Of a DNA stretch of 64,000 bases, positions 14,201 to 25,914 are shown in pieces. Position numbers and translations under genes: made by a program. Every line of letters begins with the position of its first letter. Position 1 is the first letter of the stretch. Source of the DNA: Phoebastria nigripes (lineage: Eukaryota; Chordata; Aves; Procellariiformes; Diomedeidae); NCBI GenBank assembly GCA_035582835.1, contig JAYKAV010000023.1, forward strand, positions 1,018,357-1,082,356. Direction: 5' to 3'. The notes under the pieces were generated by a model. That model was not told the DNA's origin. It searched no databases and saw only the letters and a program-made list of their open reading frames with translations.

Positions 14201-16325
14201 CGCAGCAGTTTCAAAGAGATAATTATATACTTCTGAAGCTGTACATCCAGATATCCAATAAAACGCATCATGTATCTGTTGGATGCTCCTTGTTTCACCT
14301 TACATTAAGGTCCATCCATTTTCTGGATTTGAAGAATATCTATGAATTTATGTATATATTTAGATTCTGCACAATTAGATGATCTTTTTTGTTCTTAAAC
14401 TACATTTATTCCCTCATGAATGTTGCTCTATCTCCATTTCTAAAACGCTGAATGGGCAGATTGCTTCTATCAAGCATTTCATACGAACAGTTTATGAAGT
14501 GTGAACAATAGAGGACTAATGACTGGTTATCATGACTTTCAAAGTTAACTGATACAGAACCCCTGCTCAGGGAAAATCGGGGGTTTTTTATTGCACCTAG
14601 CAGGAAATTTTAGGGAATATTATAAACTGACCAATTTTAAGGAAGTAAGATGGATGGCTGACAGTAAAATGCTTATAAGCCGTGGCTATGTAATACTGAA
14701 CTGCTGTGCAATTCCTCCTTCAATATGTTCCTTAATAGGAAAAATATTATGTGGTGAAATTGATACATTTTTTAGAAATTTATTGGAGACCCTTTCCAGC
14801 AGGGGTCAGAATGAAAAAGGGAAACAGTGGTACTTGCTGAGGCTGACAACTAAAAGCACAAATCCATCAGTCACTCAGACGTGGTTTAGCATTCTTTTCA
14901 ACACAGATCATTNAGCTTTGATTTTCCAAACAAGTGCCGTCACCTACAATGCACACCCACCTAGTTGTTCTCGCTGTGTGCAGGTTGTCACACAGGGGCA
15001 ACAAACAAGAGTTCCCATAGAGAACGTCCATCTTTGATAGCAGTTCAGAAAGGAACAGCCTCTGATCGACGTTAGCATGCTCTATCCCTACGGCTTTTTG
15101 GAGGAGAAGTTCATTAGCTGCTTCGCATGCCAAGGGACCAGCTGTCCTTCAGCACATGGAGCAGCTCTGATTGACCAGGAGGACAAGTGGGAAATAAGCT
15201 CACAGCAGTGCCAGCACAGCATATGGTCATGTACCAGCTGTTTCTGAAAAGCTTGCCAAACGGAGACCAGAATCAGGTTGGCTGTTAGGAAAATAAAACC
15301 CAACAAAAACCAACAAGCAAACAAAAAATTCCACTGTCGAGATTCCTGAGATCTGACCGCAAAACCAGAACTGTCAATCCGAAATGTCACACAGCAACTA
15401 TGTGAATATTCAGAATAATCTGTCACTGGCTTGCAAGCTCTGACTTGCTCCATTCAGAGAACACCGATGTTCCGAGCATCTGTCCCTTCTACAGAGCTTT
15501 CAGAGAAAAAAAAATATAGAAAGAGTGAAATAAGGTAAGTGGATTCGTATTAGTGATATACATTACTAATACATTGAGAATACATTCAAAGACTGAATGG
15601 AGATTGATTTAAATTGGTGCCAATTGTTATTACAGACAAATCCCAGGTGTCCCACATTTTACTACGTTTTATTTCTGCCTTGAAGAGGGGAATTCAGATT
15701 CTGAGCTTGTGAACAAAAGGAGATTTGATTGCGATTGGTGTGAGTCACATTACAGTGTTGGTGAAATGCTTCTGATAAACCAGTGGAATGACTCAGCAGA
15801 AAACAGTCAGCAGGATTTTTCCCCCAAAGCTTTTCAGTTTCAGCTTTTCATAACAAGAAAATAATTTAAACAGTAATTAAGTAGTTCAGAGAACGATGCT
15901 GTCCTTCCATCACAGGGTTTAAAGCACTTTCTCTTTAGAGCCTTCCCATCATGACACTCCTTCAGGGTTTGGAGGAAGCTGAACTGATTAACTCCATGTT
16001 CATATGACATCAATTACTGCCTCGGCAGCGTTTAAGAGAACGTCAATAGCTCATGTAGCTACACAATCCTGCATATTTAACTTTAAAAACTTAGGCTTTT
16101 TGGCTAGTCTAAATCAAATTTATGACTAAATTACATGCTAAGAATGTTCAAAAAAGGCAAAGCCTAGCTAAAACAAAGATAAGAGTAACACTGCTCCTGT
16201 ACCAGGAAATGAGTATATAGGCTGGGAGGCAGTGGTTACTATCTTGGCTTGTGTTCATGTTTCTTATGAGACATATTTTTATATACAGGCTTAACTCATC
16301 GAAAGGCCTGAACAGGACTACATCC

Positions 16326-16346
16326 GGGGTGGGGTGGGGTGGGGGG
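16326..16346 (+). other. G-quadruplex motif, (GGGGT)x3 then G6
   Basis: Four runs of four or more G separated by single T bases, a pattern that folds into very stable parallel G-quadruplexes. It lies about 0.6 kb upstream of the CpG island in otherwise AT-rich DNA. Confidence 0.75.
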
Positions 16347-16893
16347 ATCATCTTTTCAAAGATGAGCTTGGTTCCAGTGACTGAAGATGTTGTTTGCACA
16401 AAAGAAACAGTGTTAGCCAATGCAGATGACATACCATATTTTGGAACTCTAGGAGCCACACATTTAGCTGTGAATAAAAGGAAGAAAACCCTTAGGATTA
16501 TGCACAGACAGAAGACTTACTTTGACATCTTACATAATATTGACTTTCCTTAGACCCGTATGTGTTCATATATTTGAGAAATGCGAGGTGCTAGTGTACA
16601 CCTGAAAAGGGCATTATTATTTTCCCAATTAAGAAGCTTAATTAGTACTTTGGCGTGTCTTCTTTGTCATATTTTCAGTCTTACAGTGGCCCATTTTCAC
16701 TCATCTAATATGCTAAAAATGTTGCTCTTTCATTACGCTACACTTGTGTAAACAGTTCTGATTAAGCTGGCATTTAATCAATTGGAATAAAATTTTCCAG
16801 GCTCCTGAGGAGCTCACCTACTAAAACCGACTTTCAATAGCATCAATCTTCTAAAAGACGACTTTCTTTCCAGACGGTTCTTCATTTAACAGC

Positions 16894-16910
16894 AAAATAA
16901 ACTTTATTTT
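16894..16910. terminator. Symmetric AATAAA/TTTATT pair, possible bidirectional poly(A) signal
   Basis: AAAATAAA, one C, then TTTATTTT form a perfect 8-bp inverted repeat. It gives the canonical AATAAA hexamer on both strands (16896-16901 on +, 16908-16903 on -). It lies about 60-75 bases before the CpG island starts, so an upstream antisense transcript from the island would meet it almost at once. Confidence 0.35.
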
Positions 16911-17403
16911 CTAACCTTGCCCTCTGAGTCGTTAAGGATTTCAAAAGGACCTCACATTACAAACACCGCCACACTCCATCATTATCCCCCATTTCCTCCT
17001 TCGCATTCCCGCCCCGGCCCTGGGTGTTTCCTTCTCCGTCGTTACCACGCAGCCAGCCCTCCCGAGGGGGCGAGGGTGGCTCCCGCCGCCGGCTCGCTGA
17101 GGGAGGGGAGGGGAGGCGAGGGGCCGCCGCCCGCCTCCCCGCCCGGGTGACGGCCACCCTGAGGCACGAGGGACGGCGCCGCTCCCCTCGCCCGCCGCTG
17201 AGGCGGCCCTCGGAGGCGCTCTCCCCGCCAGCCGGCCGGCCGGCCGGTGACTTTCAAACGCCTCGCCCGCCCCTTTTCTCCTCAGGCGCCCTGCGGACTG
17301 CACGGCGCTCTCCCGGCAGGCGGGGCCGGGCCAAGGCTGTACAACCAGGGCAAAGGGATACTTCCCCTCCTCCCCCCCCGCCCTTCCTGCGCGGCGGCCC
17401 GCC

Positions 17404-17859
17404 ATGGAGCCGGCTCGCTGGCGCCCGGGCACTACGGGACGGGGACGGCGGGACCGGCCCCCCCGCAGCCCGCCCGCCGGCGCGGCGGAGAGCTCGGCGC
17501 GCCTCCGGCCGCCCCGCTGCGCGCGCGCGCAGGGACCCCGGCGCAGCCCCGCAGCCCGACCCACGCTCCTGGGCGCCGGGATCTGGGCCGCCCTCTGGGC
17601 GGAAGGATACGGGGAGGAGCCTGCGGCGCGGTCCGCCGGGGCGCTGAGTCCTGTTGCCGGGTGACGGAGCGGCCGGCCCCCCTCCCTCCCCGTGGCGCTG
17701 GGAGCCGCCGCTGCCGCCGCCGGTTTACGTAACGCCTCCCAGGGCAGGTCCCGGCTCCGTCCCGCCCGCCTCACTCGGGGACGGCAGCAGCGGGACGGAG
17801 TCCGCTGCCTCCTCCGGCTGCCAGAGGCCCCAGGGCCCCGCTCTGCGCCGCCACGGCAG
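17404..17859 (+). other. KIAA0232: Candidate non-coding exon 1a of KIAA0232 (3' end well defined)
   Basis: A strong donor, CGGCAG|GTAAAT, ends this candidate exon at 17859. The 5' end is unknown; 17404 is only the position of the first well-placed ATG and transcription may begin before or after it. That ATG has a strong Kozak context (G at -3, G at +4) and opens an 86-codon frame rich in Arg, Pro and Ala to 17664. If transcripts start upstream, this would act as a long upstream ORF. Open frames are expected by chance in such GC-rich DNA, so protein coding is not claimed. Confidence 0.45.
17723..17733. promoter_or_regulatory. Palindromic PAR-bZIP/E4BP4-like (D-box) site
   Basis: GTTTACGTAAC contains the perfect palindrome TTACGTAA and matches the D-box consensus RTTAYGTAAY at nine of ten positions on either strand. 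D-boxes are bound by DBP/HLF/TEF and NFIL3, and related C/EBP and CREB dimers also bind such cores. It lies 127 bases before the exon 1a donor, inside the GC-rich island where an AT-containing octamer stands out. Function is inferred. Confidence 0.4.
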
Positions 17860-18299
17860 GTAAATACCCGCCGCGGGCCCGGGGAGCAGAGGGAGGGGCA
17901 GGGCTGGAGGGAGGGCGGCTGCCGCTCTCCCCGTGGCAACGGGAAGACGGAGCCGGGAGGCGGCAGCGGGCGCCCCCCCCTTCCTTCCCGCCGCTGCGCT
18001 GAGGGACGGGCGGGCTTGGCCCCCGGGGAGCGCCGGGCTGGCGGCTTGAGGCCCGGCCGAGGAGGCCCGCGCCGGCCCGCTCTCCCCTCCCCTCTCCGCT
18101 AAGAACCCGGGAAGAGGAGGAGTTGCGGGGCCGGGCCTGGCCGGCGCTGGGAGGACGGTTTCCCGGGACGGCGCGTCCCGCTTCTCGGCTGCGCCTGCCG
18201 CAGCGCGGCGGGAGCGTGCCGGGGAGGCCGGGGGCAGGGCCGGGGGGAGACGGGAGGAAGCGCGGCGACGGGAGGAGAGGGGCCGGGGAGGGGGTGACA

Positions 18300-18486
18300 G
18301 GGAGCGCGAGGGGCCGGGCGGGGGGGCTGGCTGCAGGCCGGCGGCGAGGCAGGGCTCGGGGGCGGGGCCGGGGGCCCGGCCGGGGTGCCCCGGTCCGAGC
18401 GCCTGCCTGGGAGCTGAGCCCTCCCTGCCCCCCCCCCCCCCNCCGCGCTGCTCTATCCCGGCCCGGCCCCGGGGTCCCAGCGTCAG
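18300..18486 (+). other. KIAA0232: Candidate alternative exon 1b of KIAA0232
   Basis: A second good donor, GCGTCAG|GTGAGC, lies at 18486/18487 within the CpG island, 627 bases after the first donor. It could end an alternative first exon; the start is arbitrary because no TSS can be seen. The poly-C stretch just upstream (around 18429-18441, with an N at 18442) would lie in the exon. Either donor could pair with the acceptor at 36848. Confidence 0.35.
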
Positions 18487-19211
18487 GTGAGCGGCTTGCG
18501 CCGGGGGTCGGGAAGGAGACGCCTTCTGGAGCGGGAGCCGGGGCTCCCGTGCCTTCGGGCCGGGTCACGCCCGGGAGGACAGAAGCAGGGAGAGGAAGGC
18601 GGCACCCAGCACCCACCCGTCGTGGGTGCCGGCCTGCTACGATGTCAGCCGGCGCAGCGGACGGGGAAGCCGGAGGATGCGGCGCTTCGGGTCAGGGTAG
18701 CAAAAACCTGAGCCGGGCAGCCCCTTCCCTGCCCAGCCTGACCGTGAGGTTGAAGTGACGGGGCTTTCCGCACCCGCCCGGGCTGCTGCCAGGCCTGGCT
18801 GGTGTGCGGGTATGGCTCACGGCGTGACCTTTCATCCCGTGCGTAATTGTACAAAGCGCAGACAGCGGCAGCTGACCGGTCAGGAGGAGCTGGGAGTCGG
18901 GTCTAAATGCCTCGGATTGGGGTGGACGGAAACCACCGCCGGCTTAGCTGCGGCCTTACGGGGCTACCCTGGGGGCCGATCTGGTGGGACGCGCTCCCCT
19001 CCTTTTTTTTTTTTGTTTTTTTTTCCTGTCCAACAGCATTGTCCTTTAGGGGCCTATTGAAGGCAAAAGGCGGATAGAAAGGCTAGGGCTGCTGCTGTTT
19101 CAGGAGGAGGAGCTGGGCTGATGGCAGACTGATGGGAGCCGCATCCTATGGCCGCTCGGAGCCGGGCGCCGCCGGGGCGGGCCCGGCAGGGCCGCAGCCT
19201 CTCGTAGGCAG

Positions 19212-19232
19212 TGGGCGGGGTGGGGGTGGGGG
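19212..19232 (+). other. G-quadruplex motif at the downstream edge of the CpG island
   Basis: G-runs of 3, 4, 5 and 5 separated by single C or T bases. It overlaps a GC-box-like GGGCGGGG and marks the downstream boundary of the island, within intron 1. Confidence 0.7.
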
Positions 19233-22200
19233 ACAAGGTTTGGCGAAGGTTACAGCTGAATGCAGAAGTGACACAAACTGGCACTTCATTCCAGCAAACT
19301 CATTTCCATCTTCTCATCGTGTCCTCTCGATTAAAAGTATACATGTATTAAGTCGTGTTACGAAACTCTGAGAAAAGCGAAAGTGCGGTGCTTTTTTCTG
19401 TTTTGTCTTTGTTTTAATTACTCATTGCAGTACCTGATACTGATCTGAAGGGTGAAAATAGTACGATTTGCTTGTCCTTTATAGGAATGAAAAGACATCC
19501 CTATATTCCAGTGTTTTCTGTGTAATAAGTAATTTGGGTTGTAGTTTATAGGCCTGGGGTCAGAGGACAGTGTGGTACAGGTAGTTGATTTTCGTCATGC
19601 AAACCCTTTTAAATGTTTAGGTTTTTACCCTTCTGTTGCACATTGTATATTACTTCTGTGTTCCTGGGATGAGGTGGGAATTGCAGATCAAATTTAGTTT
19701 CATAGCTGTCAAAAGTGAGCCCGTGATGATTCAGTAGATAATTGTGTAAAACAAACTACTTCACTGCAGTGCTTAAAACCCAAGTATTGCAGGCTTCTCA
19801 CAATCCATGGGAGTCTGAAATTGACATTTTTCTTTATTGTTTAAGACCAAAATATGCCTTATAAAAGTAAATGACGTGGAACTTGATTGTTACTTGACAT
19901 GTAACTGTACAGATTTTATTTTGTACTAATCCTCCATCTGCTGTTTCTTGTCAGTATGGATATGCTAAAATGGTACTGTACAACCCCTCCCTCCCAATCA
20001 ATAAAGCATATCATATAGGTATCAAAATCTTCTGTTTCGATCTTTGAGATATAAGAGGGAATGTAGGTAACTTGAATAAAGTGAGTAGTACACTATATAT
20101 TTATAATGTTCTTAATTTTCAAAGNCTAAGAATTGTAGGGGAAATCCTGATTTGTACACTCTGTTGAAAGCATCACCAGTTTATATCCCCGCCATATTCT
20201 GCTTAGCAGATATTCCCACACGCACAGTCACAGAACTTTATCAGTTCATTTGTTTTGTGCACCGTGGGGGTAATGATTCTTTGAGACCACAGATTCTGCA
20301 AATTTGTATTGGATACGTGACCCTCTAGCTTGTCTGCTCATCAGCAGGGGAATCGGAAGGAAAGGAAGGGGCAAACAGATTTATATGTGACCCAAGAGGA
20401 AAAATTGGAGGCCTCAAACTTCTCTTGTTATCTTAATATGCTGATTTCATAGCCTGCATTCCCCACTGCTTTTGTTGTTGTTGCTATTCGTTATTCTTCC
20501 AAGTAAGAGAAATTCCATAGGGGTAAAATGATGTCAGTATTTTCCTTTGCTTGTTTGCTGTGCATTCTAGCAGGAATAGGGACAGAGGAAGATCTAGATA
20601 CTGCTCATAACTTCATTATTTGTCCTTCTTGAGAATCTTGTTTCCAGGTGAATAGGGGAGATGAAGGATGCCAAGAGGTTGGCTTTATTCTTAGCACGGG
20701 TGAATTTTCTGTGGAATTTTATTGGTTTTTAGGCATAGTGCTGTAGAGTCAGAATAGACTTTCTGTCTANTTAGCTAGAATCCTAGCAAAATCATCTATC
20801 AGTTTGCTGCTTCTTTAAGCTTTGCGTAAAGAAGCATACAAAATTCGTAATGATGGATGTTGAAAGTAGTGTGTGTTAAATATTTCCTTTCAAGCCATCT
20901 AAATGTTAATGTGTTCAAAATTAGAAATTTGAGCTTTTCTTCTTTTTTTTTTTTTTTTAATCTGGGGTTTTCTGTAGTTTGTGAGAGTAAAAGACCCTTA
21001 TTTCTTGTTACTCCATTGCAGCTTGTTTTTCTTCTTTCTTTTCTTAAGACATGCGTTTATAGCACAGGTTTCATACCTGACTGATGGACTGATAATGTGA
21101 AGCCCCTAAAATTGTATAATGGTAATAACAACCAATAGCTAATAACTAAAAGTAATAACTTATTGCTATAATAAGATGAGTAACAATGTCTGGTAAAGCA
21201 GAATGTGATGGAGACAGCAAGACTTAGCATTCCTGTAGGCTAAGAGAGGTAGCAGGAACTATTCTAGTTATCTGCAGTGCTAGTGGAGCTTGAAATACAA
21301 ATGATCTTCTAGAACCTATATAATATGCTCTGTTTATTGGGATAGTTTGTTCTGTATTGTGGAACAGAGATTGGAATCCTTCATTTTAGTCCAAGAACAG
21401 TGACAGGCTGGTTAGGTAATTTGCAGATGTAATTATAGAAATCAGTTGTTGTGTTGTGTCCATGCCCCCCAACCCCGCCCCAAGAATTTTTTCCAAGTAC
21501 AGTCAATTTCATGATAGAAAATAAAAATGTTCAAATGAATATTTGAATGCTCAGTTGCATTTCAATATACAGACANAAAGCAAATTGGCTGATAGGAGGG
21601 AAAAGTATGTTTCTTCATAATTTGGAAATAATTTACCGGATTCNTCTAGGCAGAAATACCAGGTAACTGCAGGACTGTCAGAGTGTTTTAGTAGAAAAAG
21701 ATCTAGATGAGCTAGTTATAATATTTTTACTAAAAAGCATCTTCTTGTACTTTTCCCAAAAGTTGGTTGGGTGCATTTGTAATGGATGCTGAGGGATTGA
21801 ATGTGTATTTTATTGGGCCACAGTGGTGGTTGGGAGGGTGGGGGGGAAGTGTTGAGTGGTTTGAACGTTCAGTATAAAAATTATTCTTTCACAGACTTCT
21901 TACTAGAAGTCTCTAGCTTTATTGGAAGCTACTGAATATTTTTGATTTTTAGTCTGCTATTTCCTTTATAATTTCACATGTAAGTGTTTGGATTTACTGC
22001 ATAAAACTATTCATTGGTTATTTCTGCAACATCTAGATTCTGTTCTTAACTTATCTTCTGTACATCCACTTTGGTATCTGTCTTTCAAAGAGATTTATTT
22101 CTAAGGCAGTAGTGTGGAAATTTCAATTATAAAGGATTTAAATTAATTTTTCACTGTTGTGATATAGTAGGTAATAAGTGAATTATATCCTGCTAAGTTT

Positions 22201-22507
22201 GTGCATAGTCTGTGCTCAGGCTTGCTATAACAATTTTAATTTTTAATATAATTTGGGGAATGTTTAAAATTCTCTTTTTTACTGTATTGAGGAGGAAGTT
22301 TCAAATATGCGGTCCATGCTAATTTTACTTTTGTCTGTAACTTTGTAGGCCTTATTCTAGAAAGGATTGCATGTGAAAATTTATACTCTGTGCAAAAAAC
22401 TTGTTAATAAATACCAATAAATTGTAACAGGGATGAAATCTGAATAGTTTTGTGTTCTTTTTGTAACTTTTAAAAATCTTCCCCTAGTTACTATTGCATT
22501 TATATAA

Positions 22508-22690
22508 GGAACAAGGTCTGCTGGATAGAGTGCTGGACTAGGATAGAAGAGACCTGCAGTTTTCTATCAGCTCTGTCGCTGAGTGAATTCAAGCAAATTG
22601 TTCCATCTTAATGTGCCTGTGTTTAAGATGCTGTATGGAAAGGAGGAGCTGTTATGCCTTTTATATGTTATTAAATTGTGTGAATGTGGG
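22508..22690 (+). mobile_element. MIR-like SINE relic, plus strand
   Basis: A tRNA-derived head is clear: GGATAGAGTGCTGGACTAGG (22524-22543) followed by AGAGACCTGCAGTTTTCTATCAGCTCTGTCGCTGAGTG-type sequence, then a diverged version of the MIR core (AAGCAAATTG, TGTGCCTGTGTTTAAGATG). The order agrees with the amniote MIR consensus. Confidence 0.75.
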
Positions 22691-25600
22691 TTTTTTGTTG
22701 TTTTTATGGTTTAGTTAGATGAACTACCTTGGTTATAGAAGAATTCTGAAGGGAACCATAGTTGCGCTGCGGAAGAGGTTTTGCATATGTAGACTGTGGA
22801 AGAAAGTACAGAGAGAGGTAAGAGAGTAAGAGACTAGGGGTGGCTGAAGGCCAGAAAAAATAAAGCAAGTTTTCATAAGATTGTATAGTTTTAACATCAG
22901 AACAGCAGAGCTGAGTTGCAAGATACATTCTGCAAGGTTATTCTAGGTAGTGTTAGCTTAGTCAGGACTTGGATTGAGATAATCTTCAACAGTAAAGTGG
23001 GAAAACATGCTAAAACATACACAGAGTGATTAAGGAAATTATTTTGGTCATTTAGCATGTGTCATATGTGCTTTTTAAGAAAATAAAGTGTTTTATTAGC
23101 CTAAAGAAAAAAGGCTGCTGGAAGCATCACTAATGAAGAAATCAGTAGTGTGTATTGCTGCCATTGGATGAGTAATTAATTCTCACTAAATCCTTGTGAC
23201 ACTGTAATCTGTTATTACAAACTTGAAACAAATTTGAAGACTCTGTGGCTGAGTGGGAGTGCAACATTAAAACACTGCATTGAATTTAGGACACTGGAGT
23301 ATCTTGAAAGAAACAGAGCCAGCTTCCAGTGATTTGTCTAATTGATAACTTTACTTATGAAACTTCAGGAAAAACTTTTACTGTTTCATGATATTTTAAT
23401 TCTGCTGGCTGAAGATTTTGAGCTAATGACTGTTACTAATTAGCTAAAGGTTGCTGTTGAGTGACTTCCTATTCTCCTGGTTCTGTCTTCTGGGGTAGAA
23501 GTTCACTCTGCTGCTTATTTGACTATTGCACTTAACAGTGAAACAGAATTACCTATAGGAATTCTTGTTTTATTGAAGTTTTTATAGCTGCTTTGCTGGA
23601 ACTCATGTTGAATTGTGTGGGGTGACACAAGAGTTTTAAAATGTTTCTGTAAGTCCAGATATTAGTTTAATTTTCATATTTATATAGATCATTTTTTCAC
23701 CAGCTTCTCTGAACAGGATATCTTACCAGCTTGAGGGAAACCTCAGAGTTCTAGTTTTTAGTAACTTTGTTCTTGAGTTGTGAAAGAAATGCCTTGGTTA
23801 ACAGTACAGTAACTTCCTTGAAAAGTAGTAATATAATGCTGACCTGCTGTTTTTGTAACAGGTTTTCTGGTGGTGATAGTTAAATATTTTGCATTTTAGT
23901 AAAATAAGATTTCCGGCAGTCATTTGAAGTAGCAAACAGCAAATTTATTATTTTAAGAGCAATATTAACCTATCCTACCTGTTCAGTTTGTAAACTTTTT
24001 TTCTTTTAAATAAGCAATAGCATTTTTAAGCAACATACTTAATTGTAAAAGTGGATATATGATATGGCAATAAATATCACCACTGGTTTTATGGAAAAAG
24101 AAGAAGAAAAAGTTGTTTTCCTGACGGTCTTACAACATAAACTGAACAAACAATGCCTATGCAAATGCACTCAAGTGCTAAAATATATATTCTTCCATGT
24201 GAACTGTTACTCTGTTCAAAATTGCAGTGTCTCCTACTTCTGATCTCAATTTCATAAATACATAGAATTTAATTTACTAACATTTTGGATTAAAAATTAG
24301 AGGTAGTGGAAGTGCAGGAGAAAAGCATTTGAAACAATTTCCTTTGTAGGTCTGCCATACTTTCTTTGCTGCAAAGTCGATATCTTCTCTGCTGGTTAAG
24401 TCTTAGAGGTTGCAAATTCAACTTGTCAGAACTCTGCGATTACTGAGCCTCTCGTGGCTGATGCATATTGCACATTTTTACACAGTTATTAATGAAAACA
24501 TTGTCTATATGTGACTTCCAACTGAATTTATGATAACATCTTTTTTTTAATGAAAAGAGCAGTTGAAAAGACTATATAGTTAGGCAATAGTTATATTTGT
24601 TTTTAAACCCTTCATGAGGCTATTTTAAGCTTTTCAAAAAGGTAGTAATTAACTCCTTGAATTGCAGACCGAGTATAGAAAACTTCAGTAGTAAGCATTC
24701 AGAGAAGACCTTCATACAAATTAAAGAAGTTAACAAAATAAAGTAAAATGTGTAGTGTGGTCATTAACTAGTTAGATGTTTATATACAGCTGGATTATTA
24801 ACTTTGGAAGTATAAATAGCTGGAGAAATACCATAGCCTTTAAATGGGCAGTGGTTATTGGATCTTTGGAATTCATAATTCATTCTCCTTTTCCCTCCCC
24901 AACGGAAAGATGCAATGTATGCCTAAGAATAAATTGTATATTAATTGAAATAAATCCCATATGGTTGTGCTGAAAGAGTGGCCGCTGGGCTAATTGGTGC
25001 TGCAGTAGTGTTCCAGCCAATGTGAAGAGCACTGAATATTTTATCAGGGTGGCCCCACTGGTGGCCTGGGGGATGATTCCTTCTGGTGGCTGCCTGTGCC
25101 TCGGAGGAGACTGGCAACACCTCTTGGGGCACACTGNTGTCTGTGTCTACACACTGAGACATTATGAAACTGGAGGCAAGTCTGTTTTAATGGACGCACA
25201 CGTAACTTGGCGCTCATGCCTCCAAGCCGTTACCGTCCCACTTGGGAAGGGAGTTCAGACACAGGCAAACAGCTGTTAGTAACAGGTAGTTTGAACTGCT
25301 CTAAAAGTTGGGTAAATCGAAGACATCAGGAGGGTGGGAAAGAGAGTGATCAAAATAGTCAAGAGCATATATTTGATCTTTCCATTACTTGACTGCATCC
25401 TCTGTTGCGTTGTTAAGCCCCACATATATTCTAGGTGATAGAAAGGCTAGTAAGTATAGCCTTTCTCTACAAGTAGTAGAAAGCTTACAGATTTTACATG
25501 CCGAAAGTCCTGAAGATAAATGTCTCAGTGAGCTTAAGATGTGTGCATTCTCTGTGAACTTATTTATATTTGGTTTTGGTTTTTATTAACTCTATTTATG

Positions 25601-25914
25601 TTTCCTTAAACCTAAGAAAGAGTTACTGAGGTATGATGGATGATGGTAATCAATGATGTGCAGTCCGTTGCTTGTGTACATAGTAAAAGATACAGCTTTT
25701 GATAAATAGTGTCCCTATGAAGATTCTCATGGGACTGAANAAAAAAGACTAACTGTCTCCTCCTTGAAGTTACAGCTAGACATGTATTTCTCCCCAGGAC
25801 CTCTCAGGCCCTGTAGCAGTCCATTCAGGCAATCCCTGTGTGTAATAGACTTGAGGTAAACAGGAGAGAGTGAGATGTTTGTGACTGGCTTTGCTCTGGT
25901 ACGCTGATAAGATC

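Larger units (their letters stand above)
1..16960. other. Upstream non-coding region, no recognisable gene
   Basis: About 17 kb of AT-rich DNA. I found two MIR relics (1785-1880 and 5095-5255), a hairpin at 2484-2507, an exon-like interval at 1218-1317 and unrecognised open stretches near 6504-6763 (minus) and 14590-15450 (both strands). No CR1, LTR or RNA gene was recognised. It may be intergenic or hold introns of a neighbour whose exons I cannot see. In human, as I recall, the region upstream of KIAA0232 holds S100P, MRFAP1 and BLOC1S4; none of these was recognised here. Confidence 0.6.
16970..19235 (+). promoter_or_regulatory. KIAA0232: CpG island / promoter region of KIAA0232
   Basis: The base composition changes sharply from AT-rich to very GC- and CpG-rich near 16970 and back near 19235, the only such island in the window. 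It contains GC boxes (for example near 18006, 19174 and 19213), a 14-base self-complementary TGC(GC)n repeat at 17518-17531 resembling NRF-1-type sequence, a palindromic TTACGTAA at 17725-17732, and no TATA box that I could find. It lies upstream of the first coding exon of the + strand gene, as expected for a housekeeping-type promoter. Exact start sites cannot be placed from sequence alone. A poly-C tract with an N at 18442 marks uncertain sequence. Confidence 0.85.

Noticed and set aside
16941..17939. 332-codon open frame on the minus strand across the CpG island
   Set aside because: The translation is a monotonous Arg/Pro/Gly/Ala mixture, other frames of the same DNA are equally open, and stop codons are rare in such GC-rich sequence. 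No domain is recognisable.
18123..18758. 211-codon + frame with an internal start MSAGAADGEAGG at 18641
   Set aside because: Open frame due to GC content. It ends shortly after 18710 without a convincing donor and crosses the N at 18442. An alternative N-terminus cannot be shown.
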